DNA of 64,000 nucleotides, taken from positions 186,001 through 250,000 of the forward strand of contig NZ_FOWQ01000005.1 of NCBI RefSeq assembly GCF_900115505.1, in the 5' to 3' direction. Of this stretch, positions 53,099-61,069 are shown piece after piece. The position numbers and the translations under genes are program-made. The notes under the pieces are model-generated. The model was not told where the DNA came from. It searched no databases and worked only from the letters and a program-made list of their open reading frames with translations. Numbering within the stretch: the stretch's first letter is position 1; every line of letters begins with the position of its first letter. This DNA comes from Geodermatophilus dictyosporus. GTDB lineage: Bacteria; Actinomycetota; Actinomycetes; Mycobacteriales; Geodermatophilaceae.

Positions 53099-54976
53099 AT
53101 GCGCTGGGGGCGGCCGCTGCGCGGCGACCTCGTGGCCGCCGCCGCGTGCGGCGGCTGGGCGGCGGTGTTCCTGGTGTCCGACACACCGCTCGCCGCCGCG
53201 GTGCTGAGCCCGCTCGTCGCGCTCGCGGCGCTGGGCGCCCGTCGTCTCCCGGCCTGGGCGGCGTTGCTGACGTGCGGGGTGGGCTTCCTCGGGGACCGGC
53301 TCGGCGTGCCCGTCGAGAACCAGGCGTTGCTGCCCGTCCTGCTGGTCGCCGCCTACGCCCTCGGCCGGTGGGCCGCACCCCGGGCGGCCCTGCTGCCGCT
53401 CGCGGCCCTCGAGCTCGGTGTCCTGGCAGGGGGCGGCACGGGGCTGGACGTCGTGTTCGCCGCCGTCCTCGGCGCCGTCCCCTGGGCCTTCGGCCGCCTC
53501 GTGTGCCGCCGCACGGCCGCGGCCGTCCAGGCCCGGCAGCACGCCGCGGAGCTGGCCGCCCGCGACCCCGCCGCGCTCGCCGCACGGGCGGTCGCCGAGG
53601 AACGGGGGCGCCTGGCGGGGCAGGCGCTCGGTGCCGTCCGGACGGCGGTGGAGACGATGCACGCGTGCGCCCTGGCGGCCGGGCCGCAGCTGGCGCCGGA
53701 GTCGCTCACCAGGGTCACGGCGCAGGGCCGGGAGGCGGTCGGCGAACTGCGGCGGCTGCTCGGCCTGCTGCGCACCGAGGCCGGGACGTCGCCGGAGGCC
53801 GTCCCGGTGCCCCTCCGCCGCCGACCCCTCCGCGCGCACCTGGTCGACGCCTCGGTGGTCGCCGCGCTCGCCGTCCTGTGGCCGCTGGAGGCGGCGGTGA
53901 TCGACGGCGACCTCGGTCCGGTCCGCCTCGTCCTGGGGTACGCGGTCGTGGCCGGGGTGGCCCTGCGCCGCGTGGACGCCGCGCTGGCCTGCCTGCCGGC
54001 CGCTGCGGCCACCGCGGCCGCGGTCCCGACGGACCTGCCCCTGGACGACCTGTCGCTGGCACTGGCCCACGGCCTGCTGACCTGGTCGGCCGCCGTCGAC
54101 GGCCGCGCCCGCGCCTGGGCCGCGGTCACCCTGCTCGCGGCGCTGGCCGTGCTCGGGGTGCACCTGGGAGCGCCCGGCAGCGAGGGCGTCACGCTGGCCG
54201 CCGTCGCCCTCCCCGCCGTGGCCGGTCACCTCTGGGCCGGGCGCGACCGCGCGGAGCGGTCCGCCCGCGGCGTGGCCGAGGTCCTGCGCTCGGCACAGGA
54301 GGCCGCGGCCGAGCGCGCGGTCCACGAGGAACGGCTGCGGCTGGCCCGCGACCTGCACGACGTGGTCAGCTCCGCGGTCGGCGTGATGGTCCTGCAGGCG
54401 GGAGCCGCGCTCGCCCAGCGCGACCGGGACCCCGAGCGCGCCCGTGAGGCCGTGTGCGCGGTGCAGCGGGCGGGTGCCGAGGCGCTCGTCGAGCTCGACG
54501 TCCTCGTCGGCCTGCTCGACGCCGGCGCGGGCGCCGGGGACCGCGGCACCACGGACGGCGAGGACGGCCTGCGCCGCTCCCTCGACGCCCTCGTGGCACG
54601 GCTGGGTGCCGGCGGGCTCGCCATCCGGCTGCGGACGCGCGGCGACCTCCCCCGCGAGGCCGAGGTCGTCTCCGTGGCGCACCGGGTGGTGCAGGAGGCG
54701 CTCACGAACGCCGCGCGGTACGCGCCCGGGAGCAGCGTCGAGGTCTGTCTGGACGCCACCGGCGAGGTGCTGGTCGTCACCGTGCACGACGACGGCCCCG
54801 GCGGGACGCCCACCGACAGCGGTGCCGGGTTCGGCCTCGTCGGGCTGGCCGAACGGGTACGGGCCCGTGGTGGTGCGGTGGCGGCCGGTCCGGCGCCCGG
54901 CGGCGGCTTCACCCTGACCGCCCGGCTGCCGCTCACGCCGGTCGTCCCCGGGACGCCGACGGCGGTCGGACCGTGA
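53099..54976 (+). CDS. Sensor histidine kinase with duplicated architecture
   Basis: 625-residue membrane histidine kinase of the NarL-type (HisKA_3) class. A first membrane block (about 8-130) is followed by a segment EERGRLAGQALGAVRTAV that looks like a dimerisation helix without its histidine; then a second membrane block (about 235-370), the true phospho-acceptor RLRLARDLHDVVSSAVGVMV (His about 420), and a HATPase domain (VQEALTNAARYAPGS, HDDGPGG, GFGLVGLAERV). The two halves look like an internal duplication with a decayed first copy. Coupled to the response regulator by GTGA. Confidence 0.92.
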   Translation: MRWGRPLRGDLVAAAACGGWAAVFLVSDTPLAAAVLSPLVALAALGARRLPAWAALLTCGVGFLGDRLGVPVENQALLPVLLVAAYALGRWAAPRAALLPLAALELGVLAGGGTGLDVVFAAVLGAVPWAFGRLVCRRTAAAVQARQHAAELAARDPAALAARAVAEERGRLAGQALGAVRTAVETMHACALAAGPQLAPESLTRVTAQGREAVGELRRLLGLLRTEAGTSPEAVPVPLRRRPLRAHLVDASVVAALAVLWPLEAAVIDGDLGPVRLVLGYAVVAGVALRRVDAALACLPAAAATAAAVPTDLPLDDLSLALAHGLLTWSAAVDGRARAWAAVTLLAALAVLGVHLGAPGSEGVTLAAVALPAVAGHLWAGRDRAERSARGVAEVLRSAQEAAAERAVHEERLRLARDLHDVVSSAVGVMVLQAGAALAQRDRDPERAREAVCAVQRAGAEALVELDVLVGLLDAGAGAGDRGTTDGEDGLRRSLDALVARLGAGGLAIRLRTRGDLPREAEVVSVAHRVVQEALTNAARYAPGSSVEVCLDATGEVLVVTVHDDGPGGTPTDSGAGFGLVGLAERVRARGGAVAAGPAPGGGFTLTARLPLTPVVPGTPTAVGP

Positions 54977-55641
54977 GCGGGCGGCGAGTGCGGGTGGTGC
55001 TCGCCGACGACCAGGCGCTCGTCCGCGGCGGGCTGCGCGCGATCCTCGACGCCGAGGACGACATCGAGGTGGTGGCGGAGGCCGACGACGGGGGCGCGGC
55101 CGCGCGGGCCGCGGCCGCCGAGCGCGCGGACGTCGTCCTCATGGACGTGCAGATGCCGGGTGTCGACGGGCTCGAGGGCACCCGCCGCGTGATCGCCTCC
55201 CGCCCCGGGTGCCGGGTGCTGGTGCTGACCACCTTCGACCTCGACGAGTACGTCTTCGCCGCGCTGCGGGCCGGGGCGAGCGGCTTCCTGCTCAAGACGA
55301 GCGATCCGGCGGAGCTGGCCGCGGCGGTGCGCGCGTGCCACTCCGGCGAGTGGCTCTTCGCCCCGACCGTGACCCGTCGGCTCGTCGAGGCCTACGTGTC
55401 CCGACCGCCCGGCGGGGCGGGGATCCCGCCGGTGATGAGGAGCCTGACCGACCGGGAGCTCGACGTGCTCCGGGCGATCGCCCGGGGCCTGTCGAACGCC
55501 GAGATCGCGACCGAGCTGTACCTGGGCGAGGCGACGGTGCGGACGCACGTCACCCGCATCCTCGCCAAGCTGGGCCTCCGCGACCGGGTCCAGGCGGTCG
55601 TCCTGGCGTACGAGACCGGCCTGGTCGCCCCCGGCCCGTGA
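54973..55641 (+). CDS. NarL/LuxR-type response regulator
   Basis: 222 residues: receiver domain (VRVVLADDQALVRGGLRAIL, phospho-acceptor Asp about 58 in VVLMDVQMPG, conserved Lys in GFLLKTS) and C-terminal LuxR helix-turn-helix (LTDRELDVLRAIARGLSNAE, VRTHVTRILAKLGLRDR). GTG 54973 overlaps the kinase stop. Its targets are not evident; the membrane gene at 52208 is a neighbour. Confidence 0.94.
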   Translation: MSGRRVRVVLADDQALVRGGLRAILDAEDDIEVVAEADDGGAAARAAAAERADVVLMDVQMPGVDGLEGTRRVIASRPGCRVLVLTTFDLDEYVFAALRAGASGFLLKTSDPAELAAAVRACHSGEWLFAPTVTRRLVEAYVSRPPGGAGIPPVMRSLTDRELDVLRAIARGLSNAEIATELYLGEATVRTHVTRILAKLGLRDRVQAVVLAYETGLVAPGP

Positions 55642-56326
55642 CCGGTCCACCCCGTCCCGGGTGGGGCGCGCACGGGTCGCCTCCGCGCTGCGGGCGGACG
55701 ACCGGCACCGGGCAGGGCGCGTGCGCTCGCAGCGCAGCGCCACAGGACCGAGGACCGTGCCGGCCACCCGGCTGTGGCTGCGGTTGCGGGCGACGAGGGG
55801 CGCGGCGTCGTCGGCCCGCCGGTCGACCGGCTCTCCGACCAGGCCGGCGAGACGGGCGTCGACCCGAGGGGTCGACGCTCGTCCGCGAGCAGGTGGCCGC
55901 ACGCCTCCCCCGCCTCGAGGACGTGGAGGACCACCCGTCCTCTCCCGGGTGCGCGGGCGTCGCCTGCCGCAGGACCAGCGCCCGGGCGGGTCGACCTGCG
56001 CGACGCGGGGCACGAGCCGTCCGGCAGCGGCCCCCGCCCTGCGGACCACGACCACCCGTCCACCGGCGGCGAGGTGCTGTCGCGGACCTCCGCACGCTCC
56101 AGCCACGTGGTACCGCCTGGGTCGTCTGCTCGGCCGGCGGTGACGATCGACGTGCCCGCCGTGGAGCTGTGGGACAGGTCGCTCGTCGGTGGTGTGCTTC
56201 CGTACCCATCGGCGCGGACCGCGGCACCGGCGGTCAGCCTGAGCGGAGGGCGCCCGAGTCATGCCCGCGGTCATGTCGCATCGCTGACCTGCGAGAACTG
56301 TCGTACCCAGGTCGTAGGTTCGTCCC
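55642..56326 (+). other. 685-base intergenic stretch without a recognisable gene
   Basis: Open frames here are low-complexity (Arg/Pro/Ser-rich) in all readings and none has motifs or a convincing ribosome-binding site. I see no RNA gene. It may hold a decayed gene between the two-component system and the HNH protein. Confidence 0.5.
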
Positions 56327-57808
56327 GTGGAGCAGCTCGAGGAGGACCAGCCGCCCGTGGGCGGTCTCCTCGGCCTGCTCGTGGCCGAGCCACCCGAGCT
56401 GCGGCGGCTGCCGGTCGCGCTGCTGACCCGCGGGCAGAAGGCCGCCGAGCTCGAGCACGTCGCCGCGCTCACGGCCCGGCTCGCGGCCTACGAGGCGGAG
56501 CTGGTGCTGGGCCTGGCCGACGACACCCCCGACGACCTCGACCCCGCGCCTGGGACCCCGGGTGCACGGCAGGGCTCGTGGGCGCCGGATCCCGAGCTGC
56601 CCGGCGTCTCGGAGTCCTTCACCGCCGAGCTGGCCATGGTCCTCAACTGCGGCCGCCGGTCGGCCTCCCTGCTCGCGCAGCGAGCCTGGGTCTATCGGGA
56701 GTCGCTGCCCGGCACCTGGGCGGCGCTGGCCGAGGGTGTGCTGGACGAGGCGCGGGCGAAGGTCTTGGTGGACGTGCTGCAGCACACCGACCCGGATGTG
56801 GCGCGGCAGGTGGAGTTCCGGCTGCTGCCCGAGGCCGCTTCCCTGACGATGCACGCGCTGCGCAAGCGGGCGGTCGCCGCCCTCCTCGCTGTCGACGCCG
56901 ACGCCGTCGATGCCCGGCGCAGGGAGGCCGAGCGGCAGGCCGACGTCCGCGTCCACCCCTCCCCGCGGGAAGGCATGAGCACCCTGACCGCGGACCTGCC
57001 CGCCCCGGTCGCCGCGGCGTGCTTCGACCTGGTCGACCAGCTCGCCGTCCTGCTCAAGAAGGACGGCGACGACCGCCCGGTCGGGCAGCTGCGCGCCGCC
57101 GTCCTCGCCGACCTCGTCCAGCGGCCCTGGGACGACACCCGCCCGCCGGTCACCGCCCACCTGCAGCTGATCGCCCCGCTCAGCGCCCTGGCCGGTGAGT
57201 CCTCCGAGGCCGGCGAGGTCAACGGGCTGCCGATCACCACCCGCCAGCTCCGCGACCTCCTCGCGCGCCTCGACGGGCTGGGCGTGCGCACCCCCGCCGG
57301 CGGTTCGGTCACCCTCGCGCTCACCGACGACGACGGCGCCCTGCGGGCCACCACCTCGCTGGAGCAGTTGCGCCGCCTGGCCCGCCGCGGCTGCCCCACC
57401 CACCCCGACATCGACTGTGACTGCGGAGTACTCGACCGGCCCGCCGAGGTCGATGGCTACGCACCCTCCGCCGCGCAGCAGACGTTCGTGCACACCCGCG
57501 ACCGCACCTGCCGCTTCCCCGGCTGCGGCCAACGGGCGGGGTGGGCCGACGCCGACCACGTCGTCCCCCACGCGCACGGCGGCCCCACCGACTGCGCCAA
57601 CCTCTGCTGCCTGTGCCGCAGCCACCACCGCCTCAAGACCTTCGCCCCCAGCTGGCGGTTCACCATGAGCCCCGACGGGGTGCTCACCGTGACCACCCCG
57701 TCCGGCATCACCCGCACCACCCGACCACCGGGCACGCGACCACCTCCGGCCGAGTCCTCAGCACCGCCACCATCGGGCAACCCCGACGACGACCCGCCGC
57801 CGTTCTGA
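56327..57808 (+). CDS. DUF222/HNH endonuclease family protein (13E12-like)
   Basis: 493 residues. An N-terminal DUF222 region (about 40-320; [34 protein letters not shown]) is followed by a C-terminal HNH domain: [20 protein letters not shown], then [20 protein letters not shown] with Cys pairs that bind zinc. A Pro-rich tail follows. GTG 56327 is used. The family is multicopy in actinobacteria (REP13E12 proteins of M. tuberculosis) and may be mobile; no inverted termini were found here. Confidence 0.93.
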   Translation: MEQLEEDQPPVGGLLGLLVAEPPELRRLPVALLTRGQKAAELEHVAALTARLAAYEAELVLGLADDTPDDLDPAPGTPGARQGSWAPDPELPGVSESFTAELAMVLNCGRRSASLLAQRAWVYRESLPGTWAALAEGVLDEARAKVLVDVLQHTDPDVARQVEFRLLPEAASLTMHALRKRAVAALLAVDADAVDARRREAERQADVRVHPSPREGMSTLTADLPAPVAAACFDLVDQLAVLLKKDGDDRPVGQLRAAVLADLVQRPWDDTRPPVTAHLQLIAPLSALAGESSEAGEVNGLPITTRQLRDLLARLDGLGVRTPAGGSVTLALTDDDGALRATTSLEQLRRLARRGCPTHPDIDCDCGVLDRPAEVDGYAPSAAQQTFVHTRDRTCRFPGCGQRAGWADADHVVPHAHGGPTDCANLCCLCRSHHRLKTFAPSWRFTMSPDGVLTVTTPSGITRTTRPPGTRPPPAESSAPPPSGNPDDDPPPF

Positions 57809-58019
57809 CCGAGGCACGGGACTGCGGCTGCTCGCGTCGTCTCCGAGGACCCGACGGGCCGTCACGTGGTCGCCGGACTCCAGGTCCGCGACAGGCACGC
57901 GGCAAGGGGCCGTCGGGACCGCCTCTCAGCCCCTCGGGCGCTCGAGCCCGGTGGGTGCCAGCAGCCGGGCCCACCACGGGCGCCGCACGGGTCCTCGGCA
58001 GGTCGCGGAGGATGGGCCG

Positions 58020-58451
58020 GTGCGGGCGGTGGTGAGCAGGGTGTCCTCGGCGTCGGTGACCGTCGACGGCGCCGTCGTGGGGGAGGTCGGCCGGGGACTG
58101 CTGGCGCTGGTCGGCGTCGGCCGGGACGACGACGGCGACCGCGCTCGGGCGCTGGCTCGCAAGGTCCACGAGCTGCGGGTGTTCCCCACCGAGGACGGCG
58201 CGCGGTCGGCGGGCGACCTCGGCCTGCCGGTGCTGGTGGTGAGCCAGTTCACCCTCTACGCCGACACGCGCAAGGGGCGGCGCCCCTCCTGGGACGGCGC
58301 CGCGCCCGGGGAGGTCGCCGAACCGCTGGTGGAGGAGGTCGTCGCGGAGCTGCGGCGGCGTGGCGCCCCGGTCGCGACCGGGGTCTTCGGAGCGCGCATG
58401 GCGGTCGCCTCGGTCAACGACGGGCCGATGACCTTGCTGCTGGAGGTCTGA
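58020..58451 (+). CDS. dtd: D-aminoacyl-tRNA deacylase
   Basis: 143-residue proofreading enzyme that hydrolyses D-aminoacyl-tRNA. The two active-site motifs are present: [17 protein letters not shown] and [14 protein letters not shown] 58020 begins [17 protein letters not shown], the normal family start. It lies just upstream of sigB. Confidence 0.96.
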   Translation: MRAVVSRVSSASVTVDGAVVGEVGRGLLALVGVGRDDDGDRARALARKVHELRVFPTEDGARSAGDLGLPVLVVSQFTLYADTRKGRRPSWDGAAPGEVAEPLVEEVVAELRRRGAPVATGVFGARMAVASVNDGPMTLLLEV

Positions 58452-58496
58452 CCCGCGATCGAGTGGGTACGGATGGTGACCGAACACACCGCCTGT

Positions 58497-58513
58497 GGTT
58501 TCGCTGAGAAACC
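58497..58513 (+). terminator. Short hairpin after dtd
   Basis: GGTTTC (58497-58502) and GAAACC (58508-58513) around GCTGA, 45 nt after the dtd stop and just upstream of the sigB promoter. It could be a weak terminator or part of the control region. Confidence 0.3.
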
Positions 58514-58522
58514 GGCCAGCGT

Positions 58523-58550
58523 GGAACACCGTACCCGTCGCGACCGTTGG
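58523..58550 (+). promoter_or_regulatory. ECF-type (SigE/SigH-like) promoter of sigB
   Basis: GGAAC (58523-58527), 17 nt, CGTT (58545-58548) matches the stress ECF consensus GGGAACYA-N15/16-CGTT known for mycobacterial sigB. It lies 140 nt upstream of the GTG. Confidence 0.65.
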
Positions 58551-58564
58551 ACGGGGCGTAACAC

Positions 58565-58584
58565 AACGGACCACAACGGACCAC
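58565..58584 (+). repeat. Tandem 10-bp repeat in sigB leader
   Basis: AACGGACCAC occurs twice in a row between the ECF promoter and the sigB start. Possible regulator half-sites; function unknown. Confidence 0.5.
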
Positions 58585-58689
58585 ACAGCGAGGCGCTCCG
58601 CCGGACACGGAGCCCCACCCGTGCGGGTGCGCGACCGGTCACCACACCGGCCGGTGCATCCGAACCAGACGCAAGGACGAAGACAGACC

Positions 58690-59673
58690 GTGACGCTCCT
58701 CCAGTCTTCCCCCAGTGACGCCCTCGAGGTCCGCTCACCGCGCCGCGAGCCGGACACCAGTGGCCTGGTGTCGACCGACCTGGTGCGCGTGTACCTCAAC
58801 ACCATCGGCAAGACCGCCCTGCTGACCGCCGAGCAGGAGGTGGAGCTCGCCAAGCGCATCGAGGCGGGGCTCTACGCCGAGCGGCTGCTCGGCGAGCGGC
58901 AGCTCACCCCCGCCGTCGAGCGCGACTACAAGGCCCTCGCGGCCGACGGCAAGGCCGCCAAGCGCCACCTGCTGGAGGCCAACCTCCGGCTGGTCGTGTC
59001 GGTCGCCAAGCGCTACACCGGCCACGGCATGACGTTCCTGGACCTCATCCAGGAGGGCAACGTCGGCCTCATCCGCGCCGTGGAGAAGTTCGACTACACC
59101 AAGGGCTTCAAGTTCTCGACCTACGCGACGTGGTGGATCCGCCAGGCGATCACCCGCGCGATGGCCGACTCCGGCCGCACCATCCGGCTGCCCGTGCACC
59201 TGGCCGAGCAGGTCAACAAGGTCGTGCGGACCCGCCGGCGGGTGCACCAGGAGCTCGAGCGCGAGCCCACCGCCGAGGAGCTCGGCCTCGAGCTGGACAT
59301 GACGCCCGAGCGGGTCACCGAGCTGCTCGAGTACAGCCGCGACCTGGTCTCGCTCGACCAGACCGTCGGTGCCGACGAGGAGTCCCGCCTGGGTGACTTC
59401 ATCGAGGACGCCGACGCCGCGGTGGCCGAGGACGCGGTGGCCTTCCAGATGATGAAGGGCGACGTGCGCAACGTGCTCTCCACGCTGGAGGACCGCGAGC
59501 GCGACGTGGTCGTGCTCCGCTTCGGCCTCGACGGCGGCCAGCCCCGCACGCTCGAGCAGATCGGCAAGCAGTTCGGTCTCTCCCGCGAGCGGGTGCGCCA
59601 GATCGAGCGCGAGACGATGGCCAAGCTGCGGGACCCGCAGCGCGCCGACGCCCTGCGCGACTACCTGGCCTAG
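58690..59673 (+). CDS. sigB: Group 2 sigma factor SigB
   Basis: 327-residue sigma-70 closely resembling SigA in regions 1.2-4 ([59 protein letters not shown]) but with only 28 residues before region 1.2. The short N-terminus and the stress-type promoter identify it as SigB, Rv2710 homologue, a stress/stationary sigma factor. GTG 58690 is used. A strong hairpin follows. Confidence 0.95.
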   Translation: MTLLQSSPSDALEVRSPRREPDTSGLVSTDLVRVYLNTIGKTALLTAEQEVELAKRIEAGLYAERLLGERQLTPAVERDYKALAADGKAAKRHLLEANLRLVVSVAKRYTGHGMTFLDLIQEGNVGLIRAVEKFDYTKGFKFSTYATWWIRQAITRAMADSGRTIRLPVHLAEQVNKVVRTRRRVHQELEREPTAEELGLELDMTPERVTELLEYSRDLVSLDQTVGADEESRLGDFIEDADAAVAEDAVAFQMMKGDVRNVLSTLEDRERDVVVLRFGLDGGQPRTLEQIGKQFGLSRERVRQIERETMAKLRDPQRADALRDYLA

Positions 59674-59686
59674 CCGGGCCAGCCGG

Positions 59687-59714
59687 GAGCCGGTCACCTG
59701 CGGGTGGCCGGCTC
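59687..59714 (+). terminator. sigB terminator
   Basis: GAGCCGGTCACC (59687-59698) pairs with GGTGGCCGGCTC (59703-59714) over 12 bp with one T-G pair and a TGCG loop, 14 nt after the stop. Confidence 0.8.
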
Positions 59715-59762
59715 TCGGCGTGTCCGGGCGTTGACAGCGCCGGCGTCCAGGGCCAGGGTCTT

Positions 59763-59782
59763 CCTCAACCGATCGGTTGAGG
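59763..59782. promoter_or_regulatory. 20-bp palindromic operator overlapping a leader
   Basis: CCTCAACCGATCGGTTGAGG is perfectly palindromic and ends inside the GAGGAGG ribosome-binding site of the next gene, 8 nt before ATG. The AACCGATCGGTT core resembles TetR-family operators. No TetR gene is in the window. Confidence 0.6.
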
Positions 59783-59790
59783 AGGCGGCG

Positions 59791-60342
59791 ATGGGGACGA
59801 CGGCGGAGCGCTGGGCGCGGCTGGCCGACGACTTCGGCCGGCGGGTCGACGGGGTCCCGCCCGGCCGCTGGGACGACCCCGCGCCCTGCGAGGGCTGGCG
59901 AGCCCGTGACGTCGTCCGGCACGTCGCGGACTGGATGCCGTCGCTCTACCTCGGCGCCGTGGGGCTCCCGCTGCCCGACGGCCCGTCGGTGGACGACGAC
60001 CCGCGCGGCGCCTGGCGGGCCGCCGACCGCGCCGTCCGCGCCCTGCTGGCCGACCCCGCCACGGCCCGGCAGCCGACGAGGACCCGCGCAGGCGAGATGC
60101 CGCTGGAGGACCTGGTCGCGATGACCGGCCTCATGGACCTGCTCGTGCACGCCTGGGACCTCGCCCGCGCCACCGGCCAGGACGAGGCGCTCGACCCGGC
60201 GGAGGTCTCGGGCTTCCTCGCCGGGATCGAGCCGTGGGACGCCGCCGTGCGCAGCAGCGGCCACTACGGCGCGCGGGTGCCCGTCCCCGACGACGCGGAC
60301 GACCAGACGAAGCTGCTCGCCTTCACCGGCCGCCGTCCCTGA
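59791..60342 (+). CDS. TIGR03086/mycothiol-dependent maleylpyruvate isomerase-like protein
   Basis: 183-residue DinB/MDMPI-type helical bundle. WDDPAPCEGWRARDVVRHVA and the metal-binding DLLVHAWDLARATGQ with conserved His residues match TIGR03086 proteins. ATG 59791 follows GAGGAGG. A perfect palindrome overlaps its leader, so it is probably controlled by a TetR-type repressor. Reaction unknown. Confidence 0.85.
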   Translation: MGTTAERWARLADDFGRRVDGVPPGRWDDPAPCEGWRARDVVRHVADWMPSLYLGAVGLPLPDGPSVDDDPRGAWRAADRAVRALLADPATARQPTRTRAGEMPLEDLVAMTGLMDLLVHAWDLARATGQDEALDPAEVSGFLAGIEPWDAAVRSSGHYGARVPVPDDADDQTKLLAFTGRRP

Positions 60343-60409
60343 CCCGGTCCACCCGATGAGTTCCGGCCCGGGCGCCGGTCTGCCCGTCGTGGACACCGAG
60401 GAGGGGACC

Positions 60410-61054
60410 GTGGGCCGGCTGCTGAGGGTGCAGAACTTCACCGTCTCGAGCGACGGGTACGGCGCGGGCGAGGGGCAGAGCCTGCAGCGGCCGTTCGGGC
60501 ACGCCGATCCCCGGGAGCTGATGGCCTGGGCCCTCGCCACCGCGAGCTTCCCGGGTCGCACCGAGCCGGGCGGCAGCCGGGGTCTGGACGACCACCTCGT
60601 CCGCGACTTCGCCCACGGCATCGGTGCCGAGATCATGGGCCGGAACAAGTTCTCGCCCCAGCGCGGTCCGTGGCAGGACCACCAGTGGCGGGGCTGGTGG
60701 GGGGACGAGCCGCCGTTCCACACGCCCGTCTTCGTGATGACCCACCACGTGCGGCCGTCGTTCACGCTGTCGGACACCACGTTCCACTTCGTCGACGCCG
60801 ACCCGGCCACGGTGCTGCAGCAGGCCCGCGCGGCGGCCGGCGGCGCCGACGTCCGGCTCGGGGGCGGCGCCACCGTGATCCGCCAGTTCCTCGACGCCGA
60901 CCTGGTCGACACGCTGCACGTGGCCGTCGCCCCGGTCGAGCTGGGGAGCGGATCGCGGCTGTGGACCTCACCCGACGAGCTGCTCGACCGCTTCCACCGG
61001 GACGTCGTCCCCAGCCCCAGCGGCGTCACGCACCACCTGTTCTGGCGCAGGTGA
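60410..61054 (+). CDS. Dihydrofolate reductase-like (RibD C-terminal) protein
   Basis: 214-residue protein of the DHFR/RibD_C superfamily common in actinobacteria. LLRVQNFTVSSDGYGAGEGQ, GIGAEIMGRNKF and GADVRLGGGATVIRQFL, then VDTLHVAVAPVELGSG are typical. GTG 60410 is chosen over ATG 60356 because GAGGAGG lies 5 nt upstream and the conserved region starts there. Substrate unknown; it probably binds NADPH. Confidence 0.87.
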   Translation: MGRLLRVQNFTVSSDGYGAGEGQSLQRPFGHADPRELMAWALATASFPGRTEPGGSRGLDDHLVRDFAHGIGAEIMGRNKFSPQRGPWQDHQWRGWWGDEPPFHTPVFVMTHHVRPSFTLSDTTFHFVDADPATVLQQARAAAGGADVRLGGGATVIRQFLDADLVDTLHVAVAPVELGSGSRLWTSPDELLDRFHRDVVPSPSGVTHHLFWRR

Positions 61055-61069
61055 GGCCGGCCGCGGCGC

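Noticed and set aside
56327-57808. HNH protein as a homing endonuclease within a mobile intron
   Set aside because: The protein is a free-standing DUF222/HNH gene; no intron boundaries, target-site duplication or terminal repeats were seen around it.
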